Shown here: piece by piece, positions 55,145-64,000 of the stretch | How positions within the stretch are numbered: position 1 is the first letter of the stretch | Layout: every line of letters begins with the position of its first letter | NCBI GenBank assembly: GCA_001302245.1 | Contig: LGYU01000022.1 | Coordinates: 109,144-173,143, forward strand | Reading direction: 5' to 3' | Length of the DNA stretch: 64,000 nucleotides | Source of the DNA: Chitinophagaceae bacterium PMP191F | GTDB lineage: Bacteria > Bacteroidota > Bacteroidia > Chitinophagales > Chitinophagaceae | Made by a program: the position numbers and the translations under genes | The notes under the pieces: generated by a model | What the model was told of the DNA's origin: nothing | Database searches by the model: none | What the model saw: the letters and a program-made list of their open reading frames with translations, nothing else

Positions 55145-57118
55145 TTACGCTTTCTTCTTAAACACGATCTGCTCATTCAATCGCGTGAACAGTTTTTTAT
55201 AGAACTCTTTAAAGGCATCGTATTCCTCTGCTGCATACACCGGGCGTTTAAATTCCAGTATAATACGGTATCCGAGAGTGTTGCCGTTTACCTGTAATAC
55301 CCGTTTGAAGATAATACTGGTATCGGGCATGATCATGGTCATGTTCTTGGGAGGATCTTCAAACGTATAACCTTCCGGAATATTGATATTACCTACCAGC
55401 ATATAATACTGGTTGCAGCCAAAATCAATATTGGTCTGACGCAGATCCTGTACAAAAGGATTTTTTTCCAGCCCGGTAAACAGGTTCAGGTTTACAAACT
55501 TATAATCACCGGATGAACTGACAGGCTGTGAAAATTTAAATTTCTGCTCTAACGGAAGAGAGTCTACCTCATCATTCACTACTTCCAGGTCCTGCACATG
55601 CAGGTTACTCTGGTTGGCAGTAAGATAGCTGCTGATGAATTTTTCCTTGCTTTGTTTCAGGCTTCTGATACGCGGGTTTTTGGCATAATCAAAACTGGTC
55701 AGTGATACTTCGCCCGACAGAGAATCCTGTTCGCTGACAAGGGCATTCATGATCACATACTGTTTGTTCTGGCTAAGGCCATCCCATAAGGTTACAAAAC
55801 CTGGATTGTCTTTATCTACCAGGAATGCCTCTGTGCCTATCACATCGTGCGGAATTAGTCCGGGTGGGTTATACTTGTCAGTAGCATCAAGTATATAAGG
55901 CTTGTTGCCGATCTGTGCAAACACCAGCAGTTTGTTAAATTGTTTCAGGAAAGGATAGGCTGAAAATACCTGTCCATGGGTACGTGTGCTGCTTAAAATG
56001 GGGTATGATTCAATACCGGCGTCTTTCAGCAGATTCAGTAAAATGAAGTTGATATCACCGGAAGAGCCAGAACGTTTGCTCCAACAATCCTTTACACTTT
56101 CACAATAAAAATCATTCACGCCGTTCCATTCCATGTATTGTTGTACATAGCGGAAAATAGCGAACAGTTTATCAGTGGGTGTGGCTGCCTTAGCCAGTTG
56201 CTTGGTCAGCTCATCACCTTTGGGAATATTCTTTTTGATCTGGGCGCCAAAATAATCGCTTTCCATCAGCGAGGTAGCCAGCCTGGGCCAGGTGTTGCGG
56301 AAGTCTTTTACACTGTGGTCAGGGTAGATGATCTGCGCCAGTTGAAATTCAACCCGCTGCAGGTAATCACCGGCAGCACCCATGTAAGGCTCAAACTTCA
56401 GCCCGGGAATGTTGCGCATCTTATAGGTAAACTCCTGGTTTTTGTATTCCAGTGAGCCACTGGCGTTGGATACACTTCCACGGTATTCATCCTGTTTGGC
56501 CTCTACCGGCAGGCTAATGTGTTTACTGGTGGTAAACTGGAAGTATTCCGGAATGGCAATACGGAATGAGCTGATCCTGGTAGGAATACGGTCCTGGAAT
56601 ATCCAGGGATCAATGTGATCAGAAGTTTCACGGATCACTGTGTATTGATACTCGATAATGGTGCCTGGTTTAATATCGGGAAAGGTGAATGTGATAGAGG
56701 AGTGGCTGGCATCGGCCTTTTGTTTAAAGATGTTCTTTTTTTCTACTTTGGTAGCCACCACTTTACCGTTGGCATCCAGGTTGTAGGTATAGGCGTCCAG
56801 GTCCAGTACTTTTTCATAACGGTCGTCGCTGATATAATACAGCTTGATGTTGGCAAGGTCAAACGAGCTTTCACGGAACAGCTTAATACGTCTGCGGATC
56901 TCTTTCTTCATTGCAAACAGCGACAAGGTACCTTTCTGGTAGGTAATATCGCCATAATCTACCAGCACCATGGCATCCGCTTCTTTATCAATATTGCATT
57001 CTTTCATTTGCAGTTCGGCTGGTTCTACTTTGCCAAAGGCCGGGATTTCTTTATCGCGCTGCGCCAGCAACAGCATAGCGGGCAGCATAAGTAAGGTTAC
57101 AATGATTAATTTTTTCAT
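55145..57118 (-). CDS. DUF3857/transglutaminase-like protein, catalytically degenerate (Cys to Ser, His to Lys)
   Basis: The protein has 657 residues with a signal peptide (LIIVTLLMLPAMLLLAQ). A DUF3857 domain (about 55-215) precedes a transglutaminase-like core (about 290-420) and a C-terminal beta domain. In the core, the active Cys of the GxCxD motif is Ser353 (GSSGD), and the catalytic His is Lys396 (QFNKLLVF). The Asp remains in ILDATD. It is therefore probably a non-catalytic scaffold or binding protein in the periplasm. It is last in a three-gene minus-strand operon of paralogues, 48 bp after the middle gene. Confidence 0.85.
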   Translation of the reverse strand: MKKLIIVTLLMLPAMLLLAQRDKEIPAFGKVEPAELQMKECNIDKEADAMVLVDYGDITYQKGTLSLFAMKKEIRRRIKLFRESSFDLANIKLYYISDDRYEKVLDLDAYTYNLDANGKVVATKVEKKNIFKQKADASHSSITFTFPDIKPGTIIEYQYTVIRETSDHIDPWIFQDRIPTRISSFRIAIPEYFQFTTSKHISLPVEAKQDEYRGSVSNASGSLEYKNQEFTYKMRNIPGLKFEPYMGAAGDYLQRVEFQLAQIIYPDHSVKDFRNTWPRLATSLMESDYFGAQIKKNIPKGDELTKQLAKAATPTDKLFAIFRYVQQYMEWNGVNDFYCESVKDCWSKRSGSSGDINFILLNLLKDAGIESYPILSSTRTHGQVFSAYPFLKQFNKLLVFAQIGNKPYILDATDKYNPPGLIPHDVIGTEAFLVDKDNPGFVTLWDGLSQNKQYVIMNALVSEQDSLSGEVSLTSFDYAKNPRIRSLKQSKEKFISSYLTANQSNLHVQDLEVVNDEVDSLPLEQKFKFSQPVSSSGDYKFVNLNLFTGLEKNPFVQDLRQTNIDFGCNQYYMLVGNINIPEGYTFEDPPKNMTMIMPDTSIIFKRVLQVNGNTLGYRIILEFKRPVYAAEEYDAFKEFYKKLFTRLNEQIVFKKKA

Positions 57119-57166
57119 TATCGGTGTTTAAGGGTAAAAATGTTAATGCAGAAATGGTCAGCGTGA

Positions 57167-59083
57167 TCAGTCGGTAAGAATGATCAGTTTTTCTGCTTCG
57201 TTTTTGTTCACTTCTTTAATAAAATCGGCAACGCGTATATACTCTGAAGGAGCAATGATGTGCTTTTTTAAAGAAAGCTGAGATACAATGATCACTTCAT
57301 TGCGCTGTTCATTTTTGATCACCTCATTTTTGTAGTAACCAAAAGCGGTGCTGATCTCCTTCGTGGCAGGAAGATTGCCGAGACTGAATCCTGCAGGCAA
57401 CACATATACAGTAGTATCTGTTTTTTCATAAGGAAAATCAAACAGGTAATCTGTTTTGCGTTCATTATTCAATTTCAGATCTTCATCGCATATTTTATTC
57501 ACCCGCGGACGGAAGAACAATTTGTTGCCGGAGCGGAAATCGAACAATTGCTCGTATGCCAGGCTAAGCCGGAACAATTTGCCGGTAGCAGAATCGCCTG
57601 CTGCAGTGAAACGGAACTCATCGGGTGATTTGTAATTCAGGGCATTTACAAAAAATGTTTTCTGGCGTTCGCGTTCCAGTTGTGTAATGTAATGATAGGT
57701 TTCCCAGAAATCGCCGGTGCAGTAAATAGACGACTGGATGGCTGACTCGCCTTCCTTATTCAGAGAAACCACTGTTTTGGTGGTCAGTATATTGTTCCTG
57801 CTGTTACTTCTGGGGGTTGGTACCAGTATGCCACCTTGTTCAGTGAGCAGCAGTGCATTTTTGTTTTCGGTAAAATTGCCCAGAAAACCGGTTTCACTGA
57901 TATTGCTGGTACATTCCAGCCATACGGAATCTTTACCCTGTGGTATGCACAGAATAACGTGATTGAACGGATCAGCCGGAAAAGCAGGATCAGCAGGAGC
58001 TTTGGAAGCACCTCCGTTGATCAGGGCCGGGTATGATTTGATGCCAACGGTTTTCAGCATATAGCGCATGTAATTGGTCAGCGCTTTACAATCGCCATAC
58101 TTCTTTTCATCCACAAACGATACCGCAAAAGGTTTAAAACCGCCGATACCCAACTGAATGCTCACGTACCGCATGGTTTGCTTCAGGTGATTGTACAGTA
58201 CTTTTATTTTTTCGCGGTCATCTTTGCAGGTAGCTACCAAAGCTTTGATCTGTTCTGCACGGGCTGGTGTAAACGGGTTGGCATCCTCGTACAATTTATA
58301 GTTCCATTCACCAAAGTCTTTCCAGGATGTAAAGTTGCCGGGATAACCATCGTATTCAAATGCAAGTGGTATTATTTCCACCCTGGGCGCATAATTACGG
58401 CTTTCATAGCCACCATATTCCGCACGACGGGCTACCAGGTTTTTCACTTCCCATACATAGGTTTTGATATTGTTCTGGGTAGTGATGGCCGGTTTTAGTT
58501 CAATGTTCTGAACACGATGACGGATATCCATGTTCTGGGGCATCCTGATGGTGTAGCGTGCCTGTTGCGATGCTTCACCGGAACCGCCAAAATAAAAAGA
58601 AGGTAAAATGATATGTCCGCTTATACGTTCTTCGGTAGTGATCTCAATGGTACAGGGATATGTCTGGGCAGGAATGTCCAGTGTCATGATCCCGGCATCT
58701 GTAAACAGCGACATGCGGTCATCATAGCTGCTGACCTCAAAGTCTTTCTTTTTGTATTTCTTGATCTCTACACCAAAGGAGTTGTACAGTTTTATTTCTA
58801 CATCTTCCACCTTGGTTTGCTTATTGAAGAAGTGGCGTTGATACAGGTGATGGGCTGCATCTTTGTTCAGCAGGGTAATTACCTGGTGTGTGGTCTGAAC
58901 ATACTTTGCCGCAGACTGAACGTCTACTACCGACTCATCCAGCCGGTAAACGGCATCCGCGTCTTTTTTCAGGCTGTCGGGAATGGTGTAGGCCGAATAC
59001 AATTGCAGGCTGTTACCAATGCCCTGCGCCGAAAGCATTGCGCCAGCCAATAATAAATACACTAAGGTGAATAAATGTCTCAT
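57167..59083 (-). CDS. DUF3857/transglutaminase-like protein, likely active member
   Basis: The protein has 638 residues with a signal peptide (LVYLLLAGAMLSAQ). It has the same architecture as its neighbours, but the core keeps Cys332 (KYGDCKALTNYM) and His375 (FNHVIL). The third position is Glu390 (VWLECTS) where Asp is usual. It is the only one of the three that could be an enzyme, perhaps a protease or transglutaminase acting on an extracytoplasmic peptide or protein. The start is the ATG at 59083, 11 bp after the stop of the upstream gene. Confidence 0.85.
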   Translation of the reverse strand: MRHLFTLVYLLLAGAMLSAQGIGNSLQLYSAYTIPDSLKKDADAVYRLDESVVDVQSAAKYVQTTHQVITLLNKDAAHHLYQRHFFNKQTKVEDVEIKLYNSFGVEIKKYKKKDFEVSSYDDRMSLFTDAGIMTLDIPAQTYPCTIEITTEERISGHIILPSFYFGGSGEASQQARYTIRMPQNMDIRHRVQNIELKPAITTQNNIKTYVWEVKNLVARRAEYGGYESRNYAPRVEIIPLAFEYDGYPGNFTSWKDFGEWNYKLYEDANPFTPARAEQIKALVATCKDDREKIKVLYNHLKQTMRYVSIQLGIGGFKPFAVSFVDEKKYGDCKALTNYMRYMLKTVGIKSYPALINGGASKAPADPAFPADPFNHVILCIPQGKDSVWLECTSNISETGFLGNFTENKNALLLTEQGGILVPTPRSNSRNNILTTKTVVSLNKEGESAIQSSIYCTGDFWETYHYITQLERERQKTFFVNALNYKSPDEFRFTAAGDSATGKLFRLSLAYEQLFDFRSGNKLFFRPRVNKICDEDLKLNNERKTDYLFDFPYEKTDTTVYVLPAGFSLGNLPATKEISTAFGYYKNEVIKNEQRNEVIIVSQLSLKKHIIAPSEYIRVADFIKEVNKNEAEKLIILTD

Positions 59084-59094
59084 GGGTTTAAGGG

Positions 59095-61020
59095 TTATTG
59101 TTTCTTCCGTAATACAATTTGTTCGTTCAGGATGCCGATCATTTTTTTATAGAATTCTTTCAGATAGGGGTATTCGTCGGCTGTAAAAATGCTGTGCATA
59201 AGGTCTATTTTGTAGCGAATAGATAACATGTGTTCCGAACGCGCTATTTCACGCGAAAAAGTAACGCTGGTATCCGGCATAATCAGTCGCAGGTTTTTGG
59301 GCAGGGCTTCCGGTTCCATGTTATCAGGAATAGCAATATTTAGACTGATTACATGGTTCTGCCGGCAGTTGTAATCCACATTGCTGAAACGGACGTCCGA
59401 AATGAAGGGGTTCTTTTCAAAGCCACTGAACAGGTTGGTATTGATCAGGGTGTAATCTCCACTCACATTAGCTGGTAGTGAAAACAGGAAATGTTGTGAC
59501 AGGGGCAGGGAATCGTTGTCAATATTCTCCATCTGCAAACTGTCCAGTTTCATTTCAGGAAAAGGACCGGTAAAATATTTCTCTGTATAGGTTTTCTGAC
59601 GCAGGTTGTAATCCTTGCACCGTTGCAGGCGTGAATAATCGTAGCTGTAAACAGAAGCGTTGCCATCCATCGCACCGGTTGTATTTACCCTGGCCATTAC
59701 AGCTACCAGATTTTTATTCATGTGTGCATTGTCTTCCAGCCTGATGATGCTGCCTTTACTGCGTTTGCGGCTTACAATGAATGCATCGGTATTGATAGCG
59801 CTCAGCGGTATCAGGTCGGGAGGTGTATAGTCGGAAGCATCCAGCACATACGTTTTTTCACCAATGGTAACATAGGCCATAACGCAATTGAACTGGTCAA
59901 TAAACGGATAATTGCTGTTGATCTTTCCATTGCCATGTTTGCTCACCAGCAGGGGAGATACGTCCAGGTCGGCCGATTTCAGCAGGTTGATCAGGATCAT
60001 GTTCACCTCTCCGCTGGTACCCTTGCGTTTATCCCAGGCATCTTTAATACCGTCTGAAGAACCACGACTGTCATAACCGTTCCAGTTCATGGTTTTGTTG
60101 ACAAATTCATAAATGATCTTCATTTTCCGGTACTGATCAGGTATTGTTTTTACAGTGTTCAGCAATTCGCTGGTTCCGGAAAGGTTTTTACTCAGTTGTT
60201 GACCCAGGTATGGACTGCTCATCTGTTCACGACCCAGTTCATCCCAGGTGGTCATATAGCGCATACGGCTGCCAAACATACCCTGGTAACCCGAAAGCTG
60301 GAATTGCACACGCTGCACATAGTCGCGGCGTGAATCCATAAAAGGCTCATCGCGTAAACCGGCAATGTTGTTCATTTCAAACAATATTTTGCCTTCATAT
60401 TTATCGGGTTTTACCACAATTGGCAGATCGCTTCTTTTATACACCTGGTAAGCAAATTCTGAATTGGGTAAAATAGTGAGGTAGTAACTGCTGAGCATGG
60501 TGGGAATATCGCTCTGGAACGACCAGTCATCCAGTCCGCCATAATGTTTCATGGTGCTTACATACTGGTATTCCAGGATGCTGCCCACTTTTACATCGGG
60601 AATGGCAAATTTCACTACAGAAACACGTTCGTTCAGTTTTTGCCTGAATACAGAAGCAGGCGCCACCGTTTGGGTAAAAAGCAACCCTGTTTCATTGAAA
60701 TTATAAACACTGGCCTGTATATCGCTGATGTTCTCAAAATCTTCCTTACTGTAATAATAGATCTCGATATTACCACGCCTGATGCCTTTTTCTTTCAGGA
60801 TCTTCATACGGATCCTGCGCGTGGTAACCAGGTTATGGTCGCCGTTGTGGTCGGCAATAGCTTTGTCAAAAATAATAATGGCGTCCGCTTCAGGGTCGAA
60901 GGAACATTCTTTCAGTTTCTGTTCCTCATCGGTAATAATTCCAAAATCAGGAACCTTGGTTTGGGCAACGGTAAGCAGACTTAATACCGAGAAAATACAA
61001 CTCAGCAAAAACAGTTTCAT
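59095..61020 (-). CDS. DUF3857/transglutaminase-like protein, catalytically degenerate (Cys to Ser, His to Cys)
   Basis: The protein has 641 residues with a signal peptide (LFLLSCIFSVLSLLTVAQ). The DUF3857 region is followed by the transglutaminase-like core. The GxCxD segment reads GTSGE, so Ser336 replaces the active Cys. The catalytic His is Cys379 (QFNCVMAYV). Asp survives in VLDASD. Like the third gene of the operon it should be inactive. It is the first gene of the operon; upstream lie 213 bp before the divergent TraB gene, where I found no clear promoter box. Confidence 0.85.
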   Translation of the reverse strand: MKLFLLSCIFSVLSLLTVAQTKVPDFGIITDEEQKLKECSFDPEADAIIIFDKAIADHNGDHNLVTTRRIRMKILKEKGIRRGNIEIYYYSKEDFENISDIQASVYNFNETGLLFTQTVAPASVFRQKLNERVSVVKFAIPDVKVGSILEYQYVSTMKHYGGLDDWSFQSDIPTMLSSYYLTILPNSEFAYQVYKRSDLPIVVKPDKYEGKILFEMNNIAGLRDEPFMDSRRDYVQRVQFQLSGYQGMFGSRMRYMTTWDELGREQMSSPYLGQQLSKNLSGTSELLNTVKTIPDQYRKMKIIYEFVNKTMNWNGYDSRGSSDGIKDAWDKRKGTSGEVNMILINLLKSADLDVSPLLVSKHGNGKINSNYPFIDQFNCVMAYVTIGEKTYVLDASDYTPPDLIPLSAINTDAFIVSRKRSKGSIIRLEDNAHMNKNLVAVMARVNTTGAMDGNASVYSYDYSRLQRCKDYNLRQKTYTEKYFTGPFPEMKLDSLQMENIDNDSLPLSQHFLFSLPANVSGDYTLINTNLFSGFEKNPFISDVRFSNVDYNCRQNHVISLNIAIPDNMEPEALPKNLRLIMPDTSVTFSREIARSEHMLSIRYKIDLMHSIFTADEYPYLKEFYKKMIGILNEQIVLRKKQ

Positions 61021-61233
61021 GGTTCTGGGCTTTGTTCAAGGGGTTTAAATATATAGAAACAGTAACCTGTTTGTTTTAGTTAAGGGCTGTAGTGTTCCCA
61101 AAAGGATATTTTAGTATATGTCGTTCCCGCAGAGTAGTTTTGTTATCTAGCCGGGCGCACCATGCTGCGGAAAATAATAACGTCAGCAAAATAATAAAAA
61201 TTTGCCCGGATAAACGTTAAAAAGCACCTGAAC

Positions 61234-62169
61234 ATGTTCGTGACCAGATTTTCCTGGGTTTTTAGCTGTTTGTTACTGGCCGGTGTTTGCGCTGCCCAGC
61301 CCGCTACCACTAAAAAGGCCGTATCCACCCGGCAGGCAGATCCTGCAAATACACAAAAAAACAATATATCAAACACCCTTTTGTGGGAGATCAGTGGAAA
61401 CGGACTGGCCAAACCCTCGTACCTGTTTGGTACTATGCATATACTGTGTGCAGACGACGCACGTATGAGCGATGGGTTGAAAGATATTATTAAAAAAACT
61501 GATGTTGTATACCTGGAACTGGATATGGACAACAAGCAGGAGGTAATGGGGGCTATTGATTACCTGCGTATGAATGATGGCGTAAAGCTGTCGGACCTGG
61601 TGACCAAAGAAGAATATGCAAGGGTTGAAAACTATTTTAAAAACAGCAAATTCCCATTACCGGCATTTATGTTGAACCGGTTTAAACCATACCTGGTAAC
61701 TGCACTGATCAGCGAACAACTGATGGACTGTGAAAAGAAAAATGGTATGGAAGAAAGGATCATGGATGAAGCCCGCAAGTATTCCCGCGACATAGAAGGA
61801 CTGGAAACCATGAAATTCCAGGCAGGTCTGTTCGATAGTATTCCTTACCAGAAACAGGCAAAAGAACTGGTTCAGTATATTGATAGCCTGGGCAACTATA
61901 AAAAGGTGAACCTGCAGATGGTGGATGCCTATAAAAAACAGGATCTGCAATATATGGACGAACTGATCCATAAAAGTGACCCCGGACTGGAAGAATACCT
62001 CGACCTGCTGGTATACAGTCGTAACCGCAATTGGGTAAAGCAGATGCCGGAGATCATGAATGATAAATCTGCTTTGTTTGCAGTAGGCGCAGGACATTTA
62101 CCGGGCGATAATGGCGTGATCAGCTTGCTGAAAAAAGCAGGATATACTGTAAAACCTTTAAAAAATTAA
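61234..62169 (+). CDS. TraB/GumN family protein, exported
   Basis: The protein has 311 residues with a signal peptide (VFSCLLLAGVCAAQ). Family landmarks are the two GxxH motifs: SYLFGTMHILCADD at about residue 65 and FAVGAGHLPGDNGVISLL at about 285, with YLELDMDNKQE between. This fold includes the TIKI metalloproteases; the conserved His and Glu suggest a metal-dependent peptidase, not proven in bacteria. It is expected in the periplasm or outer membrane and is monocistronic, ending at a hairpin shared with ndk. Confidence 0.85.
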   Translation: MFVTRFSWVFSCLLLAGVCAAQPATTKKAVSTRQADPANTQKNNISNTLLWEISGNGLAKPSYLFGTMHILCADDARMSDGLKDIIKKTDVVYLELDMDNKQEVMGAIDYLRMNDGVKLSDLVTKEEYARVENYFKNSKFPLPAFMLNRFKPYLVTALISEQLMDCEKKNGMEERIMDEARKYSRDIEGLETMKFQAGLFDSIPYQKQAKELVQYIDSLGNYKKVNLQMVDAYKKQDLQYMDELIHKSDPGLEEYLDLLVYSRNRNWVKQMPEIMNDKSALFAVGAGHLPGDNGVISLLKKAGYTVKPLKN

Positions 62170-62215
62170 ATATCAAATAAGTTTTGTAATAAGCTAACAG
62201 ATAGTCTTTTATGTT

Positions 62216-62248
62216 AAAATGCCCCATAGCGTAAGCCTGGGGCATTTT
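62216..62248. terminator. Bidirectional terminator between traB-like gene and ndk
   Basis: An 11-bp perfect stem (AAAATGCCCCA, 62216-62226, and TGGGGCATTTT, 62238-62248) has an 11-base loop and runs of T on one side and A on the other, serving both convergent genes. Confidence 0.85.
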
Positions 62249-62268
62249 TATATATGAAAAAGCTTTGG

Positions 62269-62685
62269 TTAAAACTGTTCCAGGCCACTGAAGAAAAAGC
62301 TGCCTTCGATAGCTGCATTTTCATCGCTGTCGCTACCGTGTACAGCGTTTTCGCCTACGGAAGTAGCATATAATTTACGGATAGTACCTTCATCAGCCTG
62401 GGCGGGATTGGTAGCACCAATCACTTTACGGAAATCAGCCACTGCATTGTCTTTTTCCAGTATTGCTGCAATGATAACACCGCTGCTCATAAACTCCACC
62501 AGTTCACCATAGAAGGGTCTTTCTTTGTGAACAGCATAAAATTCACCGGCTTTCTCAGCGCTCAGCCTTGTTTGTTTCAGTGCCACAACACGGAAACCGG
62601 CTTTAATAATATGATTCAGGATAGCACCGGCATGACCATTTTTCATTGCATCCGGCTTAATCATTGTAAACGTTCTGTTGCTCAT
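62269..62685 (-). CDS. ndk: Nucleoside diphosphate kinase
   Basis: The ATG at 62685 gives 138 residues beginning [13 protein letters not shown]. An upstream ATG at 62700 would lie about four bases from the transcription start predicted from a TATATTTG box at 62709-62716. The active-site His is in [10 protein letters not shown], and the FFFS end of the family is present (EGSFFFSG). It moves the gamma phosphate from ATP to other NDPs. Confidence 0.95.
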   Translation of the reverse strand: MSNRTFTMIKPDAMKNGHAGAILNHIIKAGFRVVALKQTRLSAEKAGEFYAVHKERPFYGELVEFMSSGVIIAAILEKDNAVADFRKVIGATNPAQADEGTIRKLYATSVGENAVHGSDSDENAAIEGSFFFSGLEQF

Positions 62686-62708
62686 AACTATTTCGTCCAT
62701 TTAGGGCG

Positions 62709-62716
62709 CAAATATA
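62709..62716 (-). promoter_or_regulatory. Putative -7 element of the ndk promoter
   Basis: On the minus strand it reads TATATTTG (TAnnTTTG), 24 bp upstream of the favoured ATG. The -33 box is not clear. The rest of the gap to 63019 (about 300 bp) is AT-rich with no recognised gene. Confidence 0.4.
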
Positions 62717-63019
62717 GTGTTTCTGTTTGTTTGCCCGTCTTCCAATCATTTAAAAATACATATTAATACAGGGATAATAATCCGCAATACTGTGGCTGAA
62801 AATGGGATTGTTTTATTTGTGGGTAAATTTTAAATAAAATCTGCAAATGGTTGATATGTATGTTATTGTATTTGGTTTGAAGAGATTGAGTACATATGTC
62901 GGCTGCTGATTTTTTACCCCACAGACAAAATGCAGCCACGCGGCAGGGTTGATGGCCTGGTTTTTTTAGGTACTGGGCAGATTATTAATGTTGTTAACTA
63001 ACCTAAAAACACGGAAACT

Positions 63020-63604
63020 ATGAACAAGATTGTGATGGCCATTTGCCTGGCAACAGGCGTTTCAGTAATTGCCTGTAACGACAGCGGTAACCAGGACAGC
63101 GTAAAACAGGCTGAAGATTCAAATGCAGTAAAATCAAGAAATGATTCTATGGCAATGGCGGTGGATAAGGATGCCGCCGATTTTGCAGTGGAAGCAGCCA
63201 ATGGCGGTATGATGGAAGTGGCCCTGGGTAAACTGGCGCAGCAAAAAGGAGTGGACAAACGTGTAAAAAGCTTTGGAGAAATGATGGTAACCGATCATAC
63301 GGCTGCCAATGATAAATTGAAAAGTCTGGCAATGTCCAAAAACATTACCCTGCCCGATAGCATGGGAACCGATGCCCGCAAACATTATGACGATCTGCAG
63401 AAAAAAACAGGACATGATTTTGACAAAGCATATATCAGCATGATGGAAGATGACCATAAAAAAGACGTAGACGCATTTATGAAAGCATCACAGAACCTGA
63501 AAGACGCAGACCTGAAAACATTTGCTTCAGAAACACTGCCCACATTGCAGAAACATCTTGATTCCGTAACAGTGATTAACAAAGCCCTGAAGGGTAAGCA
63601 CTAA
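63020..63604 (+). CDS. DUF4142 lipoprotein
   Basis: The protein has 194 residues. The lipobox is VIAC (Cys at about residue 19), followed by a Ser/Asn/Asp-rich linker. The DUF4142 helical bundle (about 50-190) contains the repeated pattern MEVALGKLAQQKGVDKRVK, GEMMVTDHTAANDKL and YISMMEDDHKKDVDAFM, related to ferritin-like folds. It is likely an outer-membrane or periplasmic lipoprotein; DUF4142 proteins are often found under stress control, and no function is established. A strong terminator follows. Confidence 0.85.
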   Translation: MNKIVMAICLATGVSVIACNDSGNQDSVKQAEDSNAVKSRNDSMAMAVDKDAADFAVEAANGGMMEVALGKLAQQKGVDKRVKSFGEMMVTDHTAANDKLKSLAMSKNITLPDSMGTDARKHYDDLQKKTGHDFDKAYISMMEDDHKKDVDAFMKASQNLKDADLKTFASETLPTLQKHLDSVTVINKALKGKH

Positions 63605-63624
63605 TACACTTCAGCGTTTTGAGT

Positions 63625-63650
63625 ACAAAAGCCCCGCAAGGGGCTTTTGT
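63625..63650 (+). terminator. Terminator of the DUF4142 gene
   Basis: An 11-bp perfect stem (ACAAAAGCCCC, 63625-63635, and GGGGCTTTTGT, 63640-63650) is closed by a GCAA tetraloop and followed by TGTTTT. Confidence 0.9.
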
Positions 63651-63701
63651 TGTTTTAACCCCTGGTAGTCTCTGTAGCTGATTAGTAACATACCCGTTTT
63701 A

Positions 63702-64000
63702 GTAGTGACTTGTCATTCTAACACGGGCAGCCCTCGTCACCGGTTGGAAACATGCCTGCCACCACGGCGCCCCGTCATTTCGACCGAAGGGAGAAATCCG
63801 AAACCCACGCCTGGAATAAGCAGCATTAAATGCAGCCTGCTGTTTTGATAGTACCCTGTTATTCTAATACGGGCAGCCCTCGTCACCGGTTGGAAACATG
63901 CCTGCCACCACGGCGTCCCGTCATTTCGACCGAAGGGAGAAATCCGAAACCCACGCCCGGAATAAGCAGTATTAAATGCAGCCTGCTGTTTTGATGTACC
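63702..64000. repeat. 146-bp direct repeat, at least two copies, running off the right edge
   Basis: The segment CGGGCAGCCCTCGTCACC begins at 63724 and again at 63870, a period of 146. The match runs through a GTCATTTCGACCGAAG core, GAGAAATCCGAAACCCACGC, and the tail GCAGCCTGCTGTTTTGAT. Only about six to eight differences are visible between copies, mostly C/T changes near the ends. There is no open frame or tRNA-like shape. Confidence 0.85.

Noticed and set aside
63702..64000. CRISPR array at the right edge
   Set aside because: The repeated unit is 146 bp with no short repeat/unique spacer alternation; the whole unit is duplicated.

Overview
The window looks like chromosomal DNA from a Gram-negative member of the Bacteroidota, most likely the Chitinophagaceae or a close relative. 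Three things support this. There are type IX secretion (T9SS) sorting domains of both type A (9686-12133) and type B (29788-36798). Several intergenic regions carry a TAnnTTTG -7 promoter element, and Shine-Dalgarno sites are weak or absent. The gene families (CIS tape-measure family, DUF3857, DUF4142, futalosine-route MqnA) are typical of that phylum. The genus is an inference. I recognised no tRNA, rRNA, CRISPR array or insertion sequence.

Region 1 (1-9664) is the 3' part of an extracellular contractile injection system (eCIS) operon on the + strand. It runs from the C-terminus of a helix-hairpin-helix structural protein, through a CIS tape-measure family protein, two DUF4157 proteins and an OmpA-like/zinc-protease gene broken by one in-frame TAA, to the eCIS AAA+ ATPase and a hairpin terminator. 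The three genes between tape measure and ATPase look like payloads. The first ends in a JAMM-like metalloprotease motif, the second in an unrecognised domain, and the third carries a metzincin-like protease half that lies after the stop.

Region 2 (9686-29798) is mostly housekeeping with some surface functions: a beta-helix T9SS protein, Nnr metabolite repair with a serine hydrolase, SerA, a coupled TPR-AAA+/TPR-membrane pair, an alpha/beta hydrolase, an orphan FtsX-type permease, an aldose-epimerase-like protein, an OmpA-domain protein, PrfC, a GNAT acetyltransferase, PurB and MqnA.

Region 3 (29788-47094) is cell surface. A 2336-residue T9SS adhesin-like protein contains an 880-residue tandem internal duplication. 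It is followed by a + strand glycan operon (DUF6165-like protein, C-methyltransferase, glycosyltransferase, FkbM methyltransferase, SDR epimerase/dehydratase, GT9) that meets, tail to tail, two GT2 glycosyltransferases and a YfhO membrane protein.

Region 4 (47154-64000) holds a queuosine-precursor transporter, a membrane Fe-S protein, a PyrR-like phosphoribosyltransferase, a retropepsin-like protease, a nitroreductase and a UbiD-family decarboxylase that may act with MqnA in menaquinone synthesis. It also has a three-gene DUF3857/transglutaminase operon in which only the middle copy keeps the Cys and His of the triad, then TraB/GumN, Ndk and a DUF4142 lipoprotein. The right edge is a 146-bp direct repeat that continues out of the window. 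A separate dispersed intergenic repeat is present near 21.9-22.3 kb and 49.8 kb.
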